Notes: generated by a model from the letters alone, not told the origin. A stretch of DNA of 8,077 bases from Candidatus Pelagibacter sp. TMED196 (GCA_002171925.1 NHIT01000015.1:32301-40377), one strand, 5' to 3'. Shown: positions 1 to 5,844, numbered from the stretch's first letter. Translations and numbers: made by a program.

Positions 1-603
1 AATGCCCAAGTAATAATAGATTTTTCAGTACCAAAATGTACTCTTGAAATTATTAAAATTGCATCGGATTTAAAAAAAAGAGTTGTCATAGGAACAACGG
101 GATTTTCTAAGAATGAAGAAAAAATAATAGAAAAGTATTCAAGGACAGTCCCAATTTTAAAAGCTGGAAATATGAGTTTGGGAGTTAATTTATTAGTTTA
201 TTTAACAGAAATTGCATCTAAATCACTCAATAATAATTTTTTAAGCAAAGTTTACGAAGTGCACCATAAGCAAAAAAAAGATCATCCGTCGGGCACAGCT
301 TTAATGCTTGGTAAAGGTATTGCGAGAGGAAAAAATAAGGATCTTAATAATATAATTGGTAAAAAATATCTAAATAAAAAATCATTCCCATTTAGCAATA
401 AAATTAATTTTAATTCTCACAGAAAAGGTAAAATTGTGGGGGAGCATGAAGTTAGTTTTTCAAGCGGAAAAGAAATAATTACTTTAAACCACGAGTCTTT
501 TGACAGAGCTTTATACGCTGAGGGTGCTTTAACAGCTGCAAAATGGTTAATAAATAAAAAACCAGGTTTATACTCTATGAGAAATGTTTTAAATTTTAAA
601 TAA
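1..603 (+). CDS. dapB: 4-hydroxy-tetrahydrodipicolinate reductase (5' partial)
   Basis: DapB reduces 4-hydroxy-tetrahydrodipicolinate with NAD(P)H in the diaminopimelate/lysine pathway (cytoplasm). The reading frame is open from base 1, so the gene begins upstream of the window; the ATG at 172 is internal. About 200 C-terminal residues are visible. Counting from the window edge, IDFS (6-9) and IGTTGF (30-35) belong to the nucleotide-binding half, NMSLGVN (57-63) is the domain junction, and EVHHKQKKDHPSGTA (86-100) carries the family's catalytic His pair and Lys plus the substrate-binding PSGTA. KIVGEH and the closing GLYSMRNVL block also match. The missing part, roughly 70 residues, would hold the N-terminal Gly-rich Rossmann loop. 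It ends with TAA 10 nt before nth, on the same strand, so co-transcription is likely. Identification is secure from the motifs. Confidence 0.96.
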   Translation, partial: NAQVIIDFSVPKCTLEIIKIASDLKKRVVIGTTGFSKNEEKIIEKYSRTVPILKAGNMSLGVNLLVYLTEIASKSLNNNFLSKVYEVHHKQKKDHPSGTALMLGKGIARGKNKDLNNIIGKKYLNKKSFPFSNKINFNSHRKGKIVGEHEVSFSSGKEIITLNHESFDRALYAEGALTAAKWLINKKPGLYSMRNVLNFK

Positions 604-613
604 ATTTAAAACA

Positions 614-1267
614 ATGAGCCAAATAAAAAGAGCAAAAATAGTTTTGAGGATTTTGAATAAAATCTATCCTAAAACACCTATTCCTCTTAAACATAAAAAT
701 ACATTTACGTTGTTAATATCTGTTGCTCTGTCTGCACAATCAACTGACCTTAATGTAAATAATGTTACAAAAAGTATTTATAAAAAATATTATAAACCAT
801 TACATTTTGTAAAATTAGGAAGGAAAAGAATTGAAAAATTAATTAATAAAATTGGACTTTTTAGAAATAAAGCTAAAAGTGTTTACTTGTTGTCAAAACA
901 ATTAATAGAAAAGCACAATGGCAAAGTCCCAAGAACTTTTGAAGATCTAGAAAATTTACACGGAGTCGGTCATAAAACTGCGAGTGTTGTTATGTCACAA
1001 AAATTTGGAATACCTGCTTTCCCAGTAGATACACATATTCATCGTTTGGCACAAAGGTGGGGTTTATCGAATGGGAAAAATGTCATTCAAACAGAAAAGG
1101 ATCTTAAAAGACTTTTTCCAAAAAAATCATGGATAAAACTTCATCTACAAATAATTTATTATGGAAGAGAGTACTGCAAAGCAAGAGAGTGTTATGGAGT
1201 AGCTTGTAAAATCTGTACCACTTGTTATCCTAATAGAAAGAAACCAATACAAACAAAAAAGGCTTAA
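614..1267 (+). CDS. nth: Endonuclease III (DNA glycosylase/AP lyase)
   Basis: Endonuclease III removes oxidised pyrimidines and cleaves the abasic site in base-excision repair. The 217-residue length is normal for the family. The SAQ motif (40-42), the helix-hairpin-helix LHGVGHKTA (115-123) with the catalytic Lys at 121, and the catalytic Asp in VDTH (Asp139) are all present. A C-terminal iron-sulfur cluster region follows (188-204), but its cysteines are spaced C-X4-C-X4-C-X2-C-X2-C rather than the textbook C-X6-C-X2-C-X5-C. By length, Cys188, 198 and 204 fall on three canonical positions; the fourth is Gly195 here, with Cys193 and Cys201 nearby. The start ATG lies 10 nt after dapB and 1 nt separates the stop from the next gene, so it sits mid-operon. 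Confidence 0.96.
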   Translation: MSQIKRAKIVLRILNKIYPKTPIPLKHKNTFTLLISVALSAQSTDLNVNNVTKSIYKKYYKPLHFVKLGRKRIEKLINKIGLFRNKAKSVYLLSKQLIEKHNGKVPRTFEDLENLHGVGHKTASVVMSQKFGIPAFPVDTHIHRLAQRWGLSNGKNVIQTEKDLKRLFPKKSWIKLHLQIIYYGREYCKARECYGVACKICTTCYPNRKKPIQTKKA

Positions 1268-1268
1268 C

Positions 1269-2198
1269 ATGAAAGTTATAGGAATAGGAAATGCAATTAT
1301 TGATGTTATATGTAAGGTAGATGACAACTTTTTAGTTAAAAATAATCTCACAAAAAGCACAATGAAACTTGTAAATGAAAATGAATTTAAAAAATTAGCA
1401 TCAAGTTTGAAAATTGAAGAAACTGTTTCTGGAGGATCTGTTGCAAATTCTATAGTCGGTCTTTCACAATTAAATAATAATGTAGGTTTTATTGGCAAAA
1501 TTAATAATGATAAGTTTGGCAATAGATATGAAGAAGGCCTTAAAAGAGAAAAGGTTAAATTTTTTTACTCCAAAAAAAATGAAAGTACACCTACTGGAAC
1601 TTGTTTAATTCTCATAACTCCGGACTCTGAAAGAACAATGTGCACTTTCCTGGGTGTTGCTGGCCAAATAAAAGATACTGATATTGATGTTGATGCAATA
1701 AAAAATAGTGAGATAACATTTTTTGAAGGTTATCTTTTTGATGAGGGGCATCAAAAAAAGGCATTTGAAAAGGCTATAAAAAACTCAAAAACAACTGCTA
1801 TGACACTTTCTGATAAATTTTGTGTAGATAGACACAAAATAAATTTTTTGAATTTGGTAAAAAATTCTTTAGACATTGTATTTGCAAATGAACAAGAAAT
1901 TTTGTCTTTAATTAATGCAAATAATATTGAAGAAGTAGTTTCATTTGCAAAAAATCTAAAAAAAATAGTTGTTATTACACGCGGTGATAAGGGGAGTTTG
2001 GTAATAAAAAACGATCAAGTAGTTGAATTTGGTATTCAAAAAAACTTAAAAGTTATTGATTTGACAGGTGCTGGTGATCTTTTTGCAGCCGGTTTCTTGC
2101 ATGGTCATATAAATAATTTATCTGCTAAAGAAAGCTTACAAAAAGGGACTGAAATGTCATCAAAAATTATTCAAAAAATTGGAGCTAGACTTTCTTGA
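1269..2198 (+). CDS. PfkB-family carbohydrate/adenosine kinase-like protein
   Basis: A ribokinase/PfkB-fold kinase that phosphorylates a sugar or nucleoside with ATP. The 309 residues start with the typical MKVIGIGNAIIDVI strand. They carry the Gly-Gly substrate motif SGGSVAN (54-60), the NxxE metal/phosphate motif in FANEQE (205-210), and the C-terminal signature DLTGAGDLFAAGF (264-276), in which the GAGD Asp270 is the expected catalytic base. The overall pattern resembles the adenosine-kinase-like members found in alphaproteobacteria, but the substrate cannot be fixed from sequence alone (adenosine, ribose, or another sugar). Its start ATG follows the nth stop by a single base, so it is probably translated from the same transcript. 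The last 14 bases overlap the tail of the small convergent ArfA-like gene, and no hairpin terminator is visible at this end. Confidence 0.92.
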   Translation: MKVIGIGNAIIDVICKVDDNFLVKNNLTKSTMKLVNENEFKKLASSLKIEETVSGGSVANSIVGLSQLNNNVGFIGKINNDKFGNRYEEGLKREKVKFFYSKKNESTPTGTCLILITPDSERTMCTFLGVAGQIKDTDIDVDAIKNSEITFFEGYLFDEGHQKKAFEKAIKNSKTTAMTLSDKFCVDRHKINFLNLVKNSLDIVFANEQEILSLINANNIEEVVSFAKNLKKIVVITRGDKGSLVIKNDQVVEFGIQKNLKVIDLTGAGDLFAAGFLHGHINNLSAKESLQKGTEMSSKIIQKIGARLS

Positions 2199-2301
2199 GT
2201 TTTTTTCTGCTATAACTTCCTTTACCTTTTTTGGGCTTCACTATTCTTTTTTTGTATTTTGATGAAAATAAATCCTTAGCAAATATATTTCTTTTTTTCA
2301 A
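2185..2301 (-). CDS. arfA: ArfA-like alternative ribosome-rescue factor (38 aa, TTG start)
   Basis: ArfA enters ribosomes stalled at the end of stop-less mRNAs and recruits RF2 to free the peptide. This short frame reads RIVKPKKGKGSYSRK at residues 19-33, aligning without gaps to the ArfA core as I recall it from E. coli (RVEKNKKGKGSYMRK); the preceding helix (NIFAKDLFSSKY) aligns ungapped too. The protein is very basic and only 38 residues, about half of E. coli ArfA, but it keeps the core that binds the decoding centre and mRNA channel. The frame is closed upstream by a TAA, and the only start option is TTG at 2301-2299, which overlaps the TGA stop of the regulator upstream (TTGA). Translational coupling is therefore likely, and no Shine-Dalgarno is seen. 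It stops with TAG inside the convergent kinase gene. The family call rests on one short motif from memory. Confidence 0.8.
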   Translation of the reverse strand: MKKRNIFAKDLFSSKYKKRIVKPKKGKGSYSRKKLKKV

Positions 2302-2927
2302 AGAGTGTACCCATTTTTAATATTTTTAATGAAAGTATGGTCTCCAAAAATTTCTTTAACTTTTTGTCTTAATCTATATATGTGAGTTTCAATTGTATGT
2401 GTTTCTGTTCCTGAGGAATATAACCAAATTTTTTCTAGGATAAATTTTTTACTCAACGGTGATTTTGAGTTTTTTAAAGTACAAATGAAGTTAATCTCTT
2501 TTTCTGTAATTTTAAGAGTTTTTTCTCCTTTCTTTAACACTCTTGCATTTTTATCAAGGGTATAATCTTTTATTTTAATTACAGAGTTTTTATGAAATTC
2601 ACTTTTTTTGCATAGTTCAACGATCTCTTTGTTAAATTTAAAAATATTTAACGGTAATTTAAATGATATTTCAGCTAAATTTGTTTCATTTTTCAAATTT
2701 TGATTTTTTTTAATAAGAATTTTAGGTAACTCTTTCAGATTTTCTGGAATTTTATTTATTGTCTCACTGTCTACAATTATTGCATCAAAATTAAATAAAG
2801 TATCGTTTTTTATGTCTCGATCAATTATTAACATTTTAAAGGTAAAAAAAGATTTAATTTCTTCCAAATACTTGTTAAAGTTTTTGTCACATAAGCAAGC
2901 AACGTTAACTGAATAGTTATTATGCAT
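2298..2927 (-). CDS. OmpR-type winged-helix transcriptional regulator with degenerate receiver
   Basis: A DNA-binding regulator of 209 residues. Residues about 116-209 form an OmpR/PhoB winged-helix domain: the DYTLDKNARVL opening strands, the TEKEINF helix, the FILEKIW helix, the recognition helix THTIETHIYRLRQKV (176-190), and the wing ending IKNIKNGYTL. The THTIETHIYRLRQK stretch is typical of alphaproteobacterial response regulators. The N-terminal 110 residues have the size and hydrophobic strand spacing of a receiver domain (MLIIDRD, DAIIVDSE), but the acidic pocket and conserved Lys are not convincing, so it may not be phosphorylated. No sensor kinase is nearby and the target is unknown. 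The start codon at 2927 shares ATGCAT with the divergent transpeptidase gene, so any promoter lies inside that gene. A TATAAA at 2961-2956 with TTGAGC at 2982-2977 (15-nt gap) is only a weak candidate. Confidence 0.88.
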   Translation of the reverse strand: MHNNYSVNVACLCDKNFNKYLEEIKSFFTFKMLIIDRDIKNDTLFNFDAIIVDSETINKIPENLKELPKILIKKNQNLKNETNLAEISFKLPLNIFKFNKEIVELCKKSEFHKNSVIKIKDYTLDKNARVLKKGEKTLKITEKEINFICTLKNSKSPLSKKFILEKIWLYSSGTETHTIETHIYRLRQKVKEIFGDHTFIKNIKNGYTL

Positions 2928-3414
2928 ATAATCTTAAAAAAAAAATATCTCTACTTTTATAACTATAAAATAAAATGCTCAATAGGAAAAAACGGGTTAA
3001 CCTCTATGAAAAAAGAGGGAGATCAAAAAACACCTAGAGGAAAGTTTAAATTTACATTACTTCTTTATAGAAAAGACAGAAATCATAATTTTCATAGCAA
3101 AATTAAAAAAAAAAATTATTAGTAAAAATATGGGCTGGTGTGATGACCCTAATTCAAATTATTACAATAAGTTAATAAAATTTCCTTTTAAATACAGTGC
3201 AGAAAAATTGTATTTAAAAAAAAATATATATGATTTTATTTTAGTATTAGATTTTAATATGAAACCAATTAGAAAAGGCGCTGGTAGTGCAATTTTTTTT
3301 CATCTAGCGAATAAAAACTTTAAAGATACGAAGGGATGTATTGCAACAAGAAAAAAAGATTTTTTAAAAATCTTGAGTAAGGTTTCAAAAAAAACACGTT
3401 TAATAATTAATTAG
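2922..3414 (+). CDS. L,D-transpeptidase-like protein, frame interrupted at an A11 run
   Basis: Resembles the YkuD-like/COG3786 L,D-transpeptidase family, cysteine enzymes that cross-link peptidoglycan or attach proteins to it. The sequence lies in two frames. 2922-3122 encodes the N-terminal part (SIGKNGLTSMKKEGDQKTPRGKF, here in halves: SIGKNG and EGDQKTPRG). The frame used from about 3115 to 3414 encodes MGWCDDPNSNYYN, SAIFFHLAN with the likely catalytic His, and DTKGCIAT with the likely nucleophile Cys. The frames meet at eleven A's (3105-3115). Dropping one A gives an uninterrupted 163-residue protein reading KIKKKIISKNMGWCDD across the join, about the expected length. It could be a sequencing or assembly error, a recent pseudogene, or a gene decoded through transcriptional slippage. 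No signal peptide is evident. Its tail overlaps the convergent yggS by 8 nt. Confidence 0.82.
3105..3115 (+). repeat. A11 homopolymer at the frame break of the L,D-transpeptidase gene
   Basis: Eleven consecutive A's. Upstream codons read in one frame (…KIKKK then Asn-Tyr-stop at 3120-3122); downstream the family sequence continues in the next frame. A product with ten (or thirteen) A's would read through. Runs of this length are prone to polymerase slippage and to sequencing errors. Confidence 0.85.
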
Positions 3415-4072
3415 ACTTTCTTTGTCCCAGTATGGCTGAGCCGATTCTTACAAAAGTAGATTTATATTTGATTGCAAGACTATAGTCATTTGACATACCT
3501 AAACTTAGATGCTTGAAATTCAGATTTGAATTTAAAACCGAAATTTCACTAAAATGTTTTTCTGGTTTTTCGTTGTATGGTGGTATGGCCATTAGTCCAA
3601 TTACATTAATTTTAAGTTCATTTTTACAATAAATTACAAAACTCTCCGCTTCATCTCTGTTGACACCTCCCTTTTGACTTTCGTTTCCAAGGTTTATTTG
3701 GATAAAATAAGATAATTTTCTATTAATTTCCTCTTCTCTTTTTTTCAAATTATCTGCCAATTTTTTGCTATCCACTGAATGAATAAAGTCAAAAATTTGC
3801 ACTGCTTTTTTAACTTTATTAGTTTGTAGCCTCCCAACCATATGTAATTTGAGGTTTTTATTACTTTTTCTGAGTTCAGACCATTTTTCTTCGGCCTCTT
3901 GTACTTTATTTTCACCAAAATGATAGTGACCAAAATTAACTAAAGGCAAAAGTTTTGATAATGGGAATGTTTTAGAAACACAAATTATTTGAGCAGGTAT
4001 GCCATTTTGAATATTCAAATTTTTTATATTTTCTTGAATTGAAATTAATTTATTTATAGCTTGATCTCTCAT
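3407..4072 (-). CDS. yggS: YggS/PLPBP-family pyridoxal-phosphate homeostasis protein
   Basis: A single-domain PLP-binding TIM-barrel protein of COG0325, which buffers free pyridoxal 5'-phosphate and affects amino-acid and keto-acid balance; no enzymatic reaction is established for the family. At 221 residues it has the usual length. The PLP-binding Lys is Lys34 in CVSKTF. Other family blocks are HFGENKVQEAEEKW (51-64), LHMVGRLQTNKVKK (76-89), HSVDS (98-102), GLMAIPPY (159-166), and the phosphate-binding end LSLGMSNDYSLAI (189-201) and VRIGSAILGQR (208-218). The start ATG at 4072 shares CATG with the start of the divergent ThiE-like gene, and the stop overlaps the convergent transpeptidase gene by 8 nt. 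In many bacteria yggS sits beside proC or cell-division genes; here it does not. The identification is secure. Confidence 0.96.
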   Translation of the reverse strand: MRDQAINKLISIQENIKNLNIQNGIPAQIICVSKTFPLSKLLPLVNFGHYHFGENKVQEAEEKWSELRKSNKNLKLHMVGRLQTNKVKKAVQIFDFIHSVDSKKLADNLKKREEEINRKLSYFIQINLGNESQKGGVNRDEAESFVIYCKNELKINVIGLMAIPPYNEKPEKHFSEISVLNSNLNFKHLSLGMSNDYSLAIKYKSTFVRIGSAILGQRKSN

Positions 4073-4646
4073 GACATTTAAAAAAATATATTTTTTTATT
4101 AGTAGAACAAATGAGATTAACCTAGATTACGTTAAAAAGACAGGTGCTATTTTGATTTTAAGAAATTTAAAAGAAACTAATATCAAAAAGTTAAAAAGGT
4201 TTGCCAGAAACTGCAAAAGAAACAAAATTACCTTTTTTGTTGCCAATAATTTAAAACTATTATTTTTACTTAAAACAAATAATTTGTATATATCAGCTTG
4301 GAATAAGCAATATTACAAACATATTCAAAATTTTAATAATAATATTAAAATTATTGGAAGTGCACATAATGCAAATGAAATAAGGGAAAAAATAAGACAA
4401 GGATGTTCCCAGATTTTCATATCGAGGATTTTTAAAACAAATTACAAGTTTAAAAAAAGTTTTCTAGGAAGCATAAAGTTTAATTTATTAACCAAGAACT
4501 TTAAAAGCAGATATGTAGCCCTTGGAGGTATCAATTATAGAAATTTTAATCAAATAAAAAATCTTAATATCATTGGTTGCGCCTTATCTTTAGATAAAAA
4601 AAAAGCCGGTAATTACTTACCGGCTTTTTTTAAAAAAACTTATTAG
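4071..4646 (+). CDS. Degenerate ThiE/TenI-like thiamine-phosphate-synthase family protein
   Basis: A 191-residue protein that looks like a shortened, diverged ThiE/TenI TIM barrel (ThiE couples HMP-PP and THZ-P into thiamine phosphate). Support: an opening strand followed by ILILRNLKET (27-36) at the position of the family's QLREK block, GSAHNANEI (96-104), and the phosphate-loop strand YVALGGI (148-154) followed by IIGCALS. Several residues expected in active ThiE look replaced: no Gln before the Leu-Arg, VANN instead of IINDR, and YISAW where GADGVHLGQ is usual. It may therefore be a paralogue with a changed role. An intrinsic terminator hairpin lies within its last 17 codons (4605-4624), before the TAG stop. 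The start ATG overlaps the divergent yggS start by 2 nt. The family call is moderate and the function is inference. Confidence 0.68.
   Translation: MTFKKIYFFISRTNEINLDYVKKTGAILILRNLKETNIKKLKRFARNCKRNKITFFVANNLKLLFLLKTNNLYISAWNKQYYKHIQNFNNNIKIIGSAHNANEIREKIRQGCSQIFISRIFKTNYKFKKSFLGSIKFNLLTKNFKSRYVALGGINYRNFNQIKNLNIIGCALSLDKKKAGNYLPAFFKKTY
4596..4631. terminator. Bidirectional intrinsic terminator between ThiE-like gene and porin
   Basis: A perfect 8-bp stem GCCGGTAA/TTACCGGC (4605-4612 and 4617-4624) with a TTAC loop is flanked by nine A's (4596-4604) and seven T's (4625-4631). Read on the minus strand it ends the porin transcript 26 nt past the stop with a nine-U tail. Read on the plus strand it has a seven-U tail but lies inside the ThiE-like coding sequence, upstream of its stop at 4644-4646. 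Confidence 0.93.
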
Positions 4647-4649
4647 TCT

Positions 4650-5660
4650 TTAGAACGCAACTGATAAAGAAACTGATCTTGCAGATTGTGTTCTACCTAC
4701 AGTGTAAGCAGCGTTATCCGCTTCAGCATCTACGATACCAATAGTCATTCCACCCATTGTGTATGAAATGCTTATTGAATCCATGTCTTGTTCTACAAAA
4801 GTACCTTCTTGTGACTTTTCTGATTCAATTTCGTTGTACGAAAGTGAAAGATTATCACTTACAGCATATGAAATACCGATGTATGTACTATCAAATGATG
4901 TGTCGTTAGCAGCAGCTTGTGCAACTACACCTCTTTGAACACCAAGACTTAGAGCACCAATGCTATACTTAGCATAAAGCGTACCTTCGTGTTGATCCAT
5001 GTCATCAGCGTTTGCAACGCTTTCTGCACTTTTATCAAGTTTAGCATAACCAGCTCCAAGACTTAGTCCATCAACCATAGGAACTGAACCTTGTAGGGTA
5101 ATTTCGTAACCATCTTCGTTACCGTTGTCAGCAGAAGCTGTACCATTGTCGGCATTAGCATCTCCTGCACCGTGTTGGAAGAAGTACATTGCATCAACTT
5201 TTACTCCTGAACCAAAAGCGTCTGCTAATGTATATCTGATACCATAAGTACCATCTGAACCATTAACATCGTCAATTGATCCAACTGTAGCATTCGCTTC
5301 TTCGAAAGCTGTTGGAGTTACGTCATCGATCGCACTGATTGGTGAACCAGTTGATGTCATCGCAATTGAAGCATCGCCTAGCATTGGAACGTTCGTGAAC
5401 ACAAGTTCTGAATCGCTAAATGCTAAAGCATCTGTTGTTGTTTGTTTGTATGCAACACCGATTCCATTATCAAGTTCGCCTGAACCTGTTATTGAAAGTT
5501 CTTTGTCCATACCAAGTGGGTTTGAGCTTGTATTGTGCCCACCTTTTTTTGTGTAGCTACCTTCCATTGAACCAGAAATTGACATTTCACCTGCGTTAAC
5601 AGATGTAAATGCAAGTGCTCCAGCTAATGCCGATAGACCTACTTTTGTTATGTTTTTCAT
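4650..5660 (-). CDS. Outer-membrane porin (Gram-negative general porin type)
   Basis: A beta-barrel outer-membrane protein that would pass small solutes. The start chosen is the ATG at 5660, giving 336 residues: it is preceded by GGAG with a 6-nt gap and begins a classic signal peptide (basic MKNITK, hydrophobic core to about residue 20, cleavage after SVNA at 23). A frame extension to 5729 adds 23 unlikely residues that precede the signal peptide. The mature part starts GEMSISGSMEGSYTKK and alternates amphipathic strands with Gly, Asp, Asn and Ser-rich turns (ELSITGSGELDNGIGVAYKQ; DGYEITLQGSVP). It ends in a strand with C-terminal Phe (VSLSVAF), the usual outer-membrane assembly signal. It is acidic, almost free of Cys, and visibly richer in G/C than its neighbours, which suits a strongly expressed protein. 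A strong terminator follows. Confidence 0.93.
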   Translation of the reverse strand: MKNITKVGLSALAGALAFTSVNAGEMSISGSMEGSYTKKGGHNTSSNPLGMDKELSITGSGELDNGIGVAYKQTTTDALAFSDSELVFTNVPMLGDASIAMTSTGSPISAIDDVTPTAFEEANATVGSIDDVNGSDGTYGIRYTLADAFGSGVKVDAMYFFQHGAGDANADNGTASADNGNEDGYEITLQGSVPMVDGLSLGAGYAKLDKSAESVANADDMDQHEGTLYAKYSIGALSLGVQRGVVAQAAANDTSFDSTYIGISYAVSDNLSLSYNEIESEKSQEGTFVEQDMDSISISYTMGGMTIGIVDAEADNAAYTVGRTQSARSVSLSVAF

Positions 5661-5666
5661 GTTTAT

Positions 5667-5670
5667 CTCC
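5667..5670 (-). promoter_or_regulatory. Shine-Dalgarno of the porin gene
   Basis: On the minus strand GGAG stands 6 nt before the ATG at 5660 (GGAGATAAACATG). It is the clearest ribosome-binding site in the window and decides the porin start against the upstream in-frame ATGs at 5729 and 5672. Confidence 0.85.
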
Positions 5671-5677
5671 ATGTTTT

Positions 5678-5693
5678 GTTTATTTAAATAAAC
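5678..5693. repeat. 16-bp perfect palindrome in the porin leader
   Basis: GTTTATTTAAATAAAC is a perfect inverted repeat placed 17 nt upstream of the porin ATG, just beyond its Shine-Dalgarno. It could be a regulator binding site or, in the transcript, a weak A/U hairpin affecting translation. Its all-A/T core makes a chance origin possible in such AT-rich DNA. Confidence 0.5.
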
Positions 5694-5844
5694 TGTTAGG
5701 AAATTAGCTAAAATTGTTAGTTTTTTCATATTTATATGCTATTAATTGGTTTTTTTTTAAATAGTGTTGTATAAAAAGCACACAAAAATATGGCTTTTAT
5801 GGTGTTATTCTACAACCTTTGAGATTATAAAAAATTATCAAACT

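Larger units (their letters stand above)
5661..5844. promoter_or_regulatory. Divergent intergenic region between porin and lipoprotein genes
   Basis: The only sizeable non-coding stretch in the window (184 bp) and it must carry promoters for both directions, as porin and lipoprotein diverge. For the porin, TATAAA-type hexamers occur on the minus strand near 5738-5731 (CATATAAA), upstream of the 16-bp palindrome and the Shine-Dalgarno; no clear -35 box accompanies them. For the lipoprotein, TTGTAT (5767-5772) and ATTATAAA just before 5832 are weak candidates. It also contains a nine-T run (about 5750-5758). Exact start sites cannot be assigned from sequence. Confidence 0.5.

Noticed and set aside
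1145..1522. Minus-strand open frame of 125 codons opposite nth and the kinase
   Set aside because: Lies antisense to two well-supported genes and its translation has no recognisable domain; it is a by-product of A-rich coding on the other strand.
2199..2225. T-rich stretch after the kinase stop as an intrinsic terminator
   Set aside because: No GC-rich inverted repeat precedes the T run; the stretch is explained by Lys codons of the minus-strand ArfA-like gene.
3130..3414. The 94-codon catalytic half as an independent gene starting at ATG 3130
   Set aside because: MGWCDDPN is an internal family block and continuous homologous sequence (IISKN) precedes it in the same frame, so the ATG is an internal Met of one interrupted gene.
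3745..3933. Minus-strand open frame of 62 codons inside yggS
   Set aside because: Same strand, alternate frame of a clear YggS gene; no family resemblance.
5661..5729. Porin start at the upstream ATG (5729)
   Set aside because: Would place 23 residues before a complete signal peptide; the ATG at 5660 has the Shine-Dalgarno.
5764..5844. Lipoprotein start at the upstream ATG-in-frame extension from 5764
   Set aside because: The lipoprotein signal and lipobox are correctly placed only from the ATG at 5845; this stretch is more likely promoter and leader.
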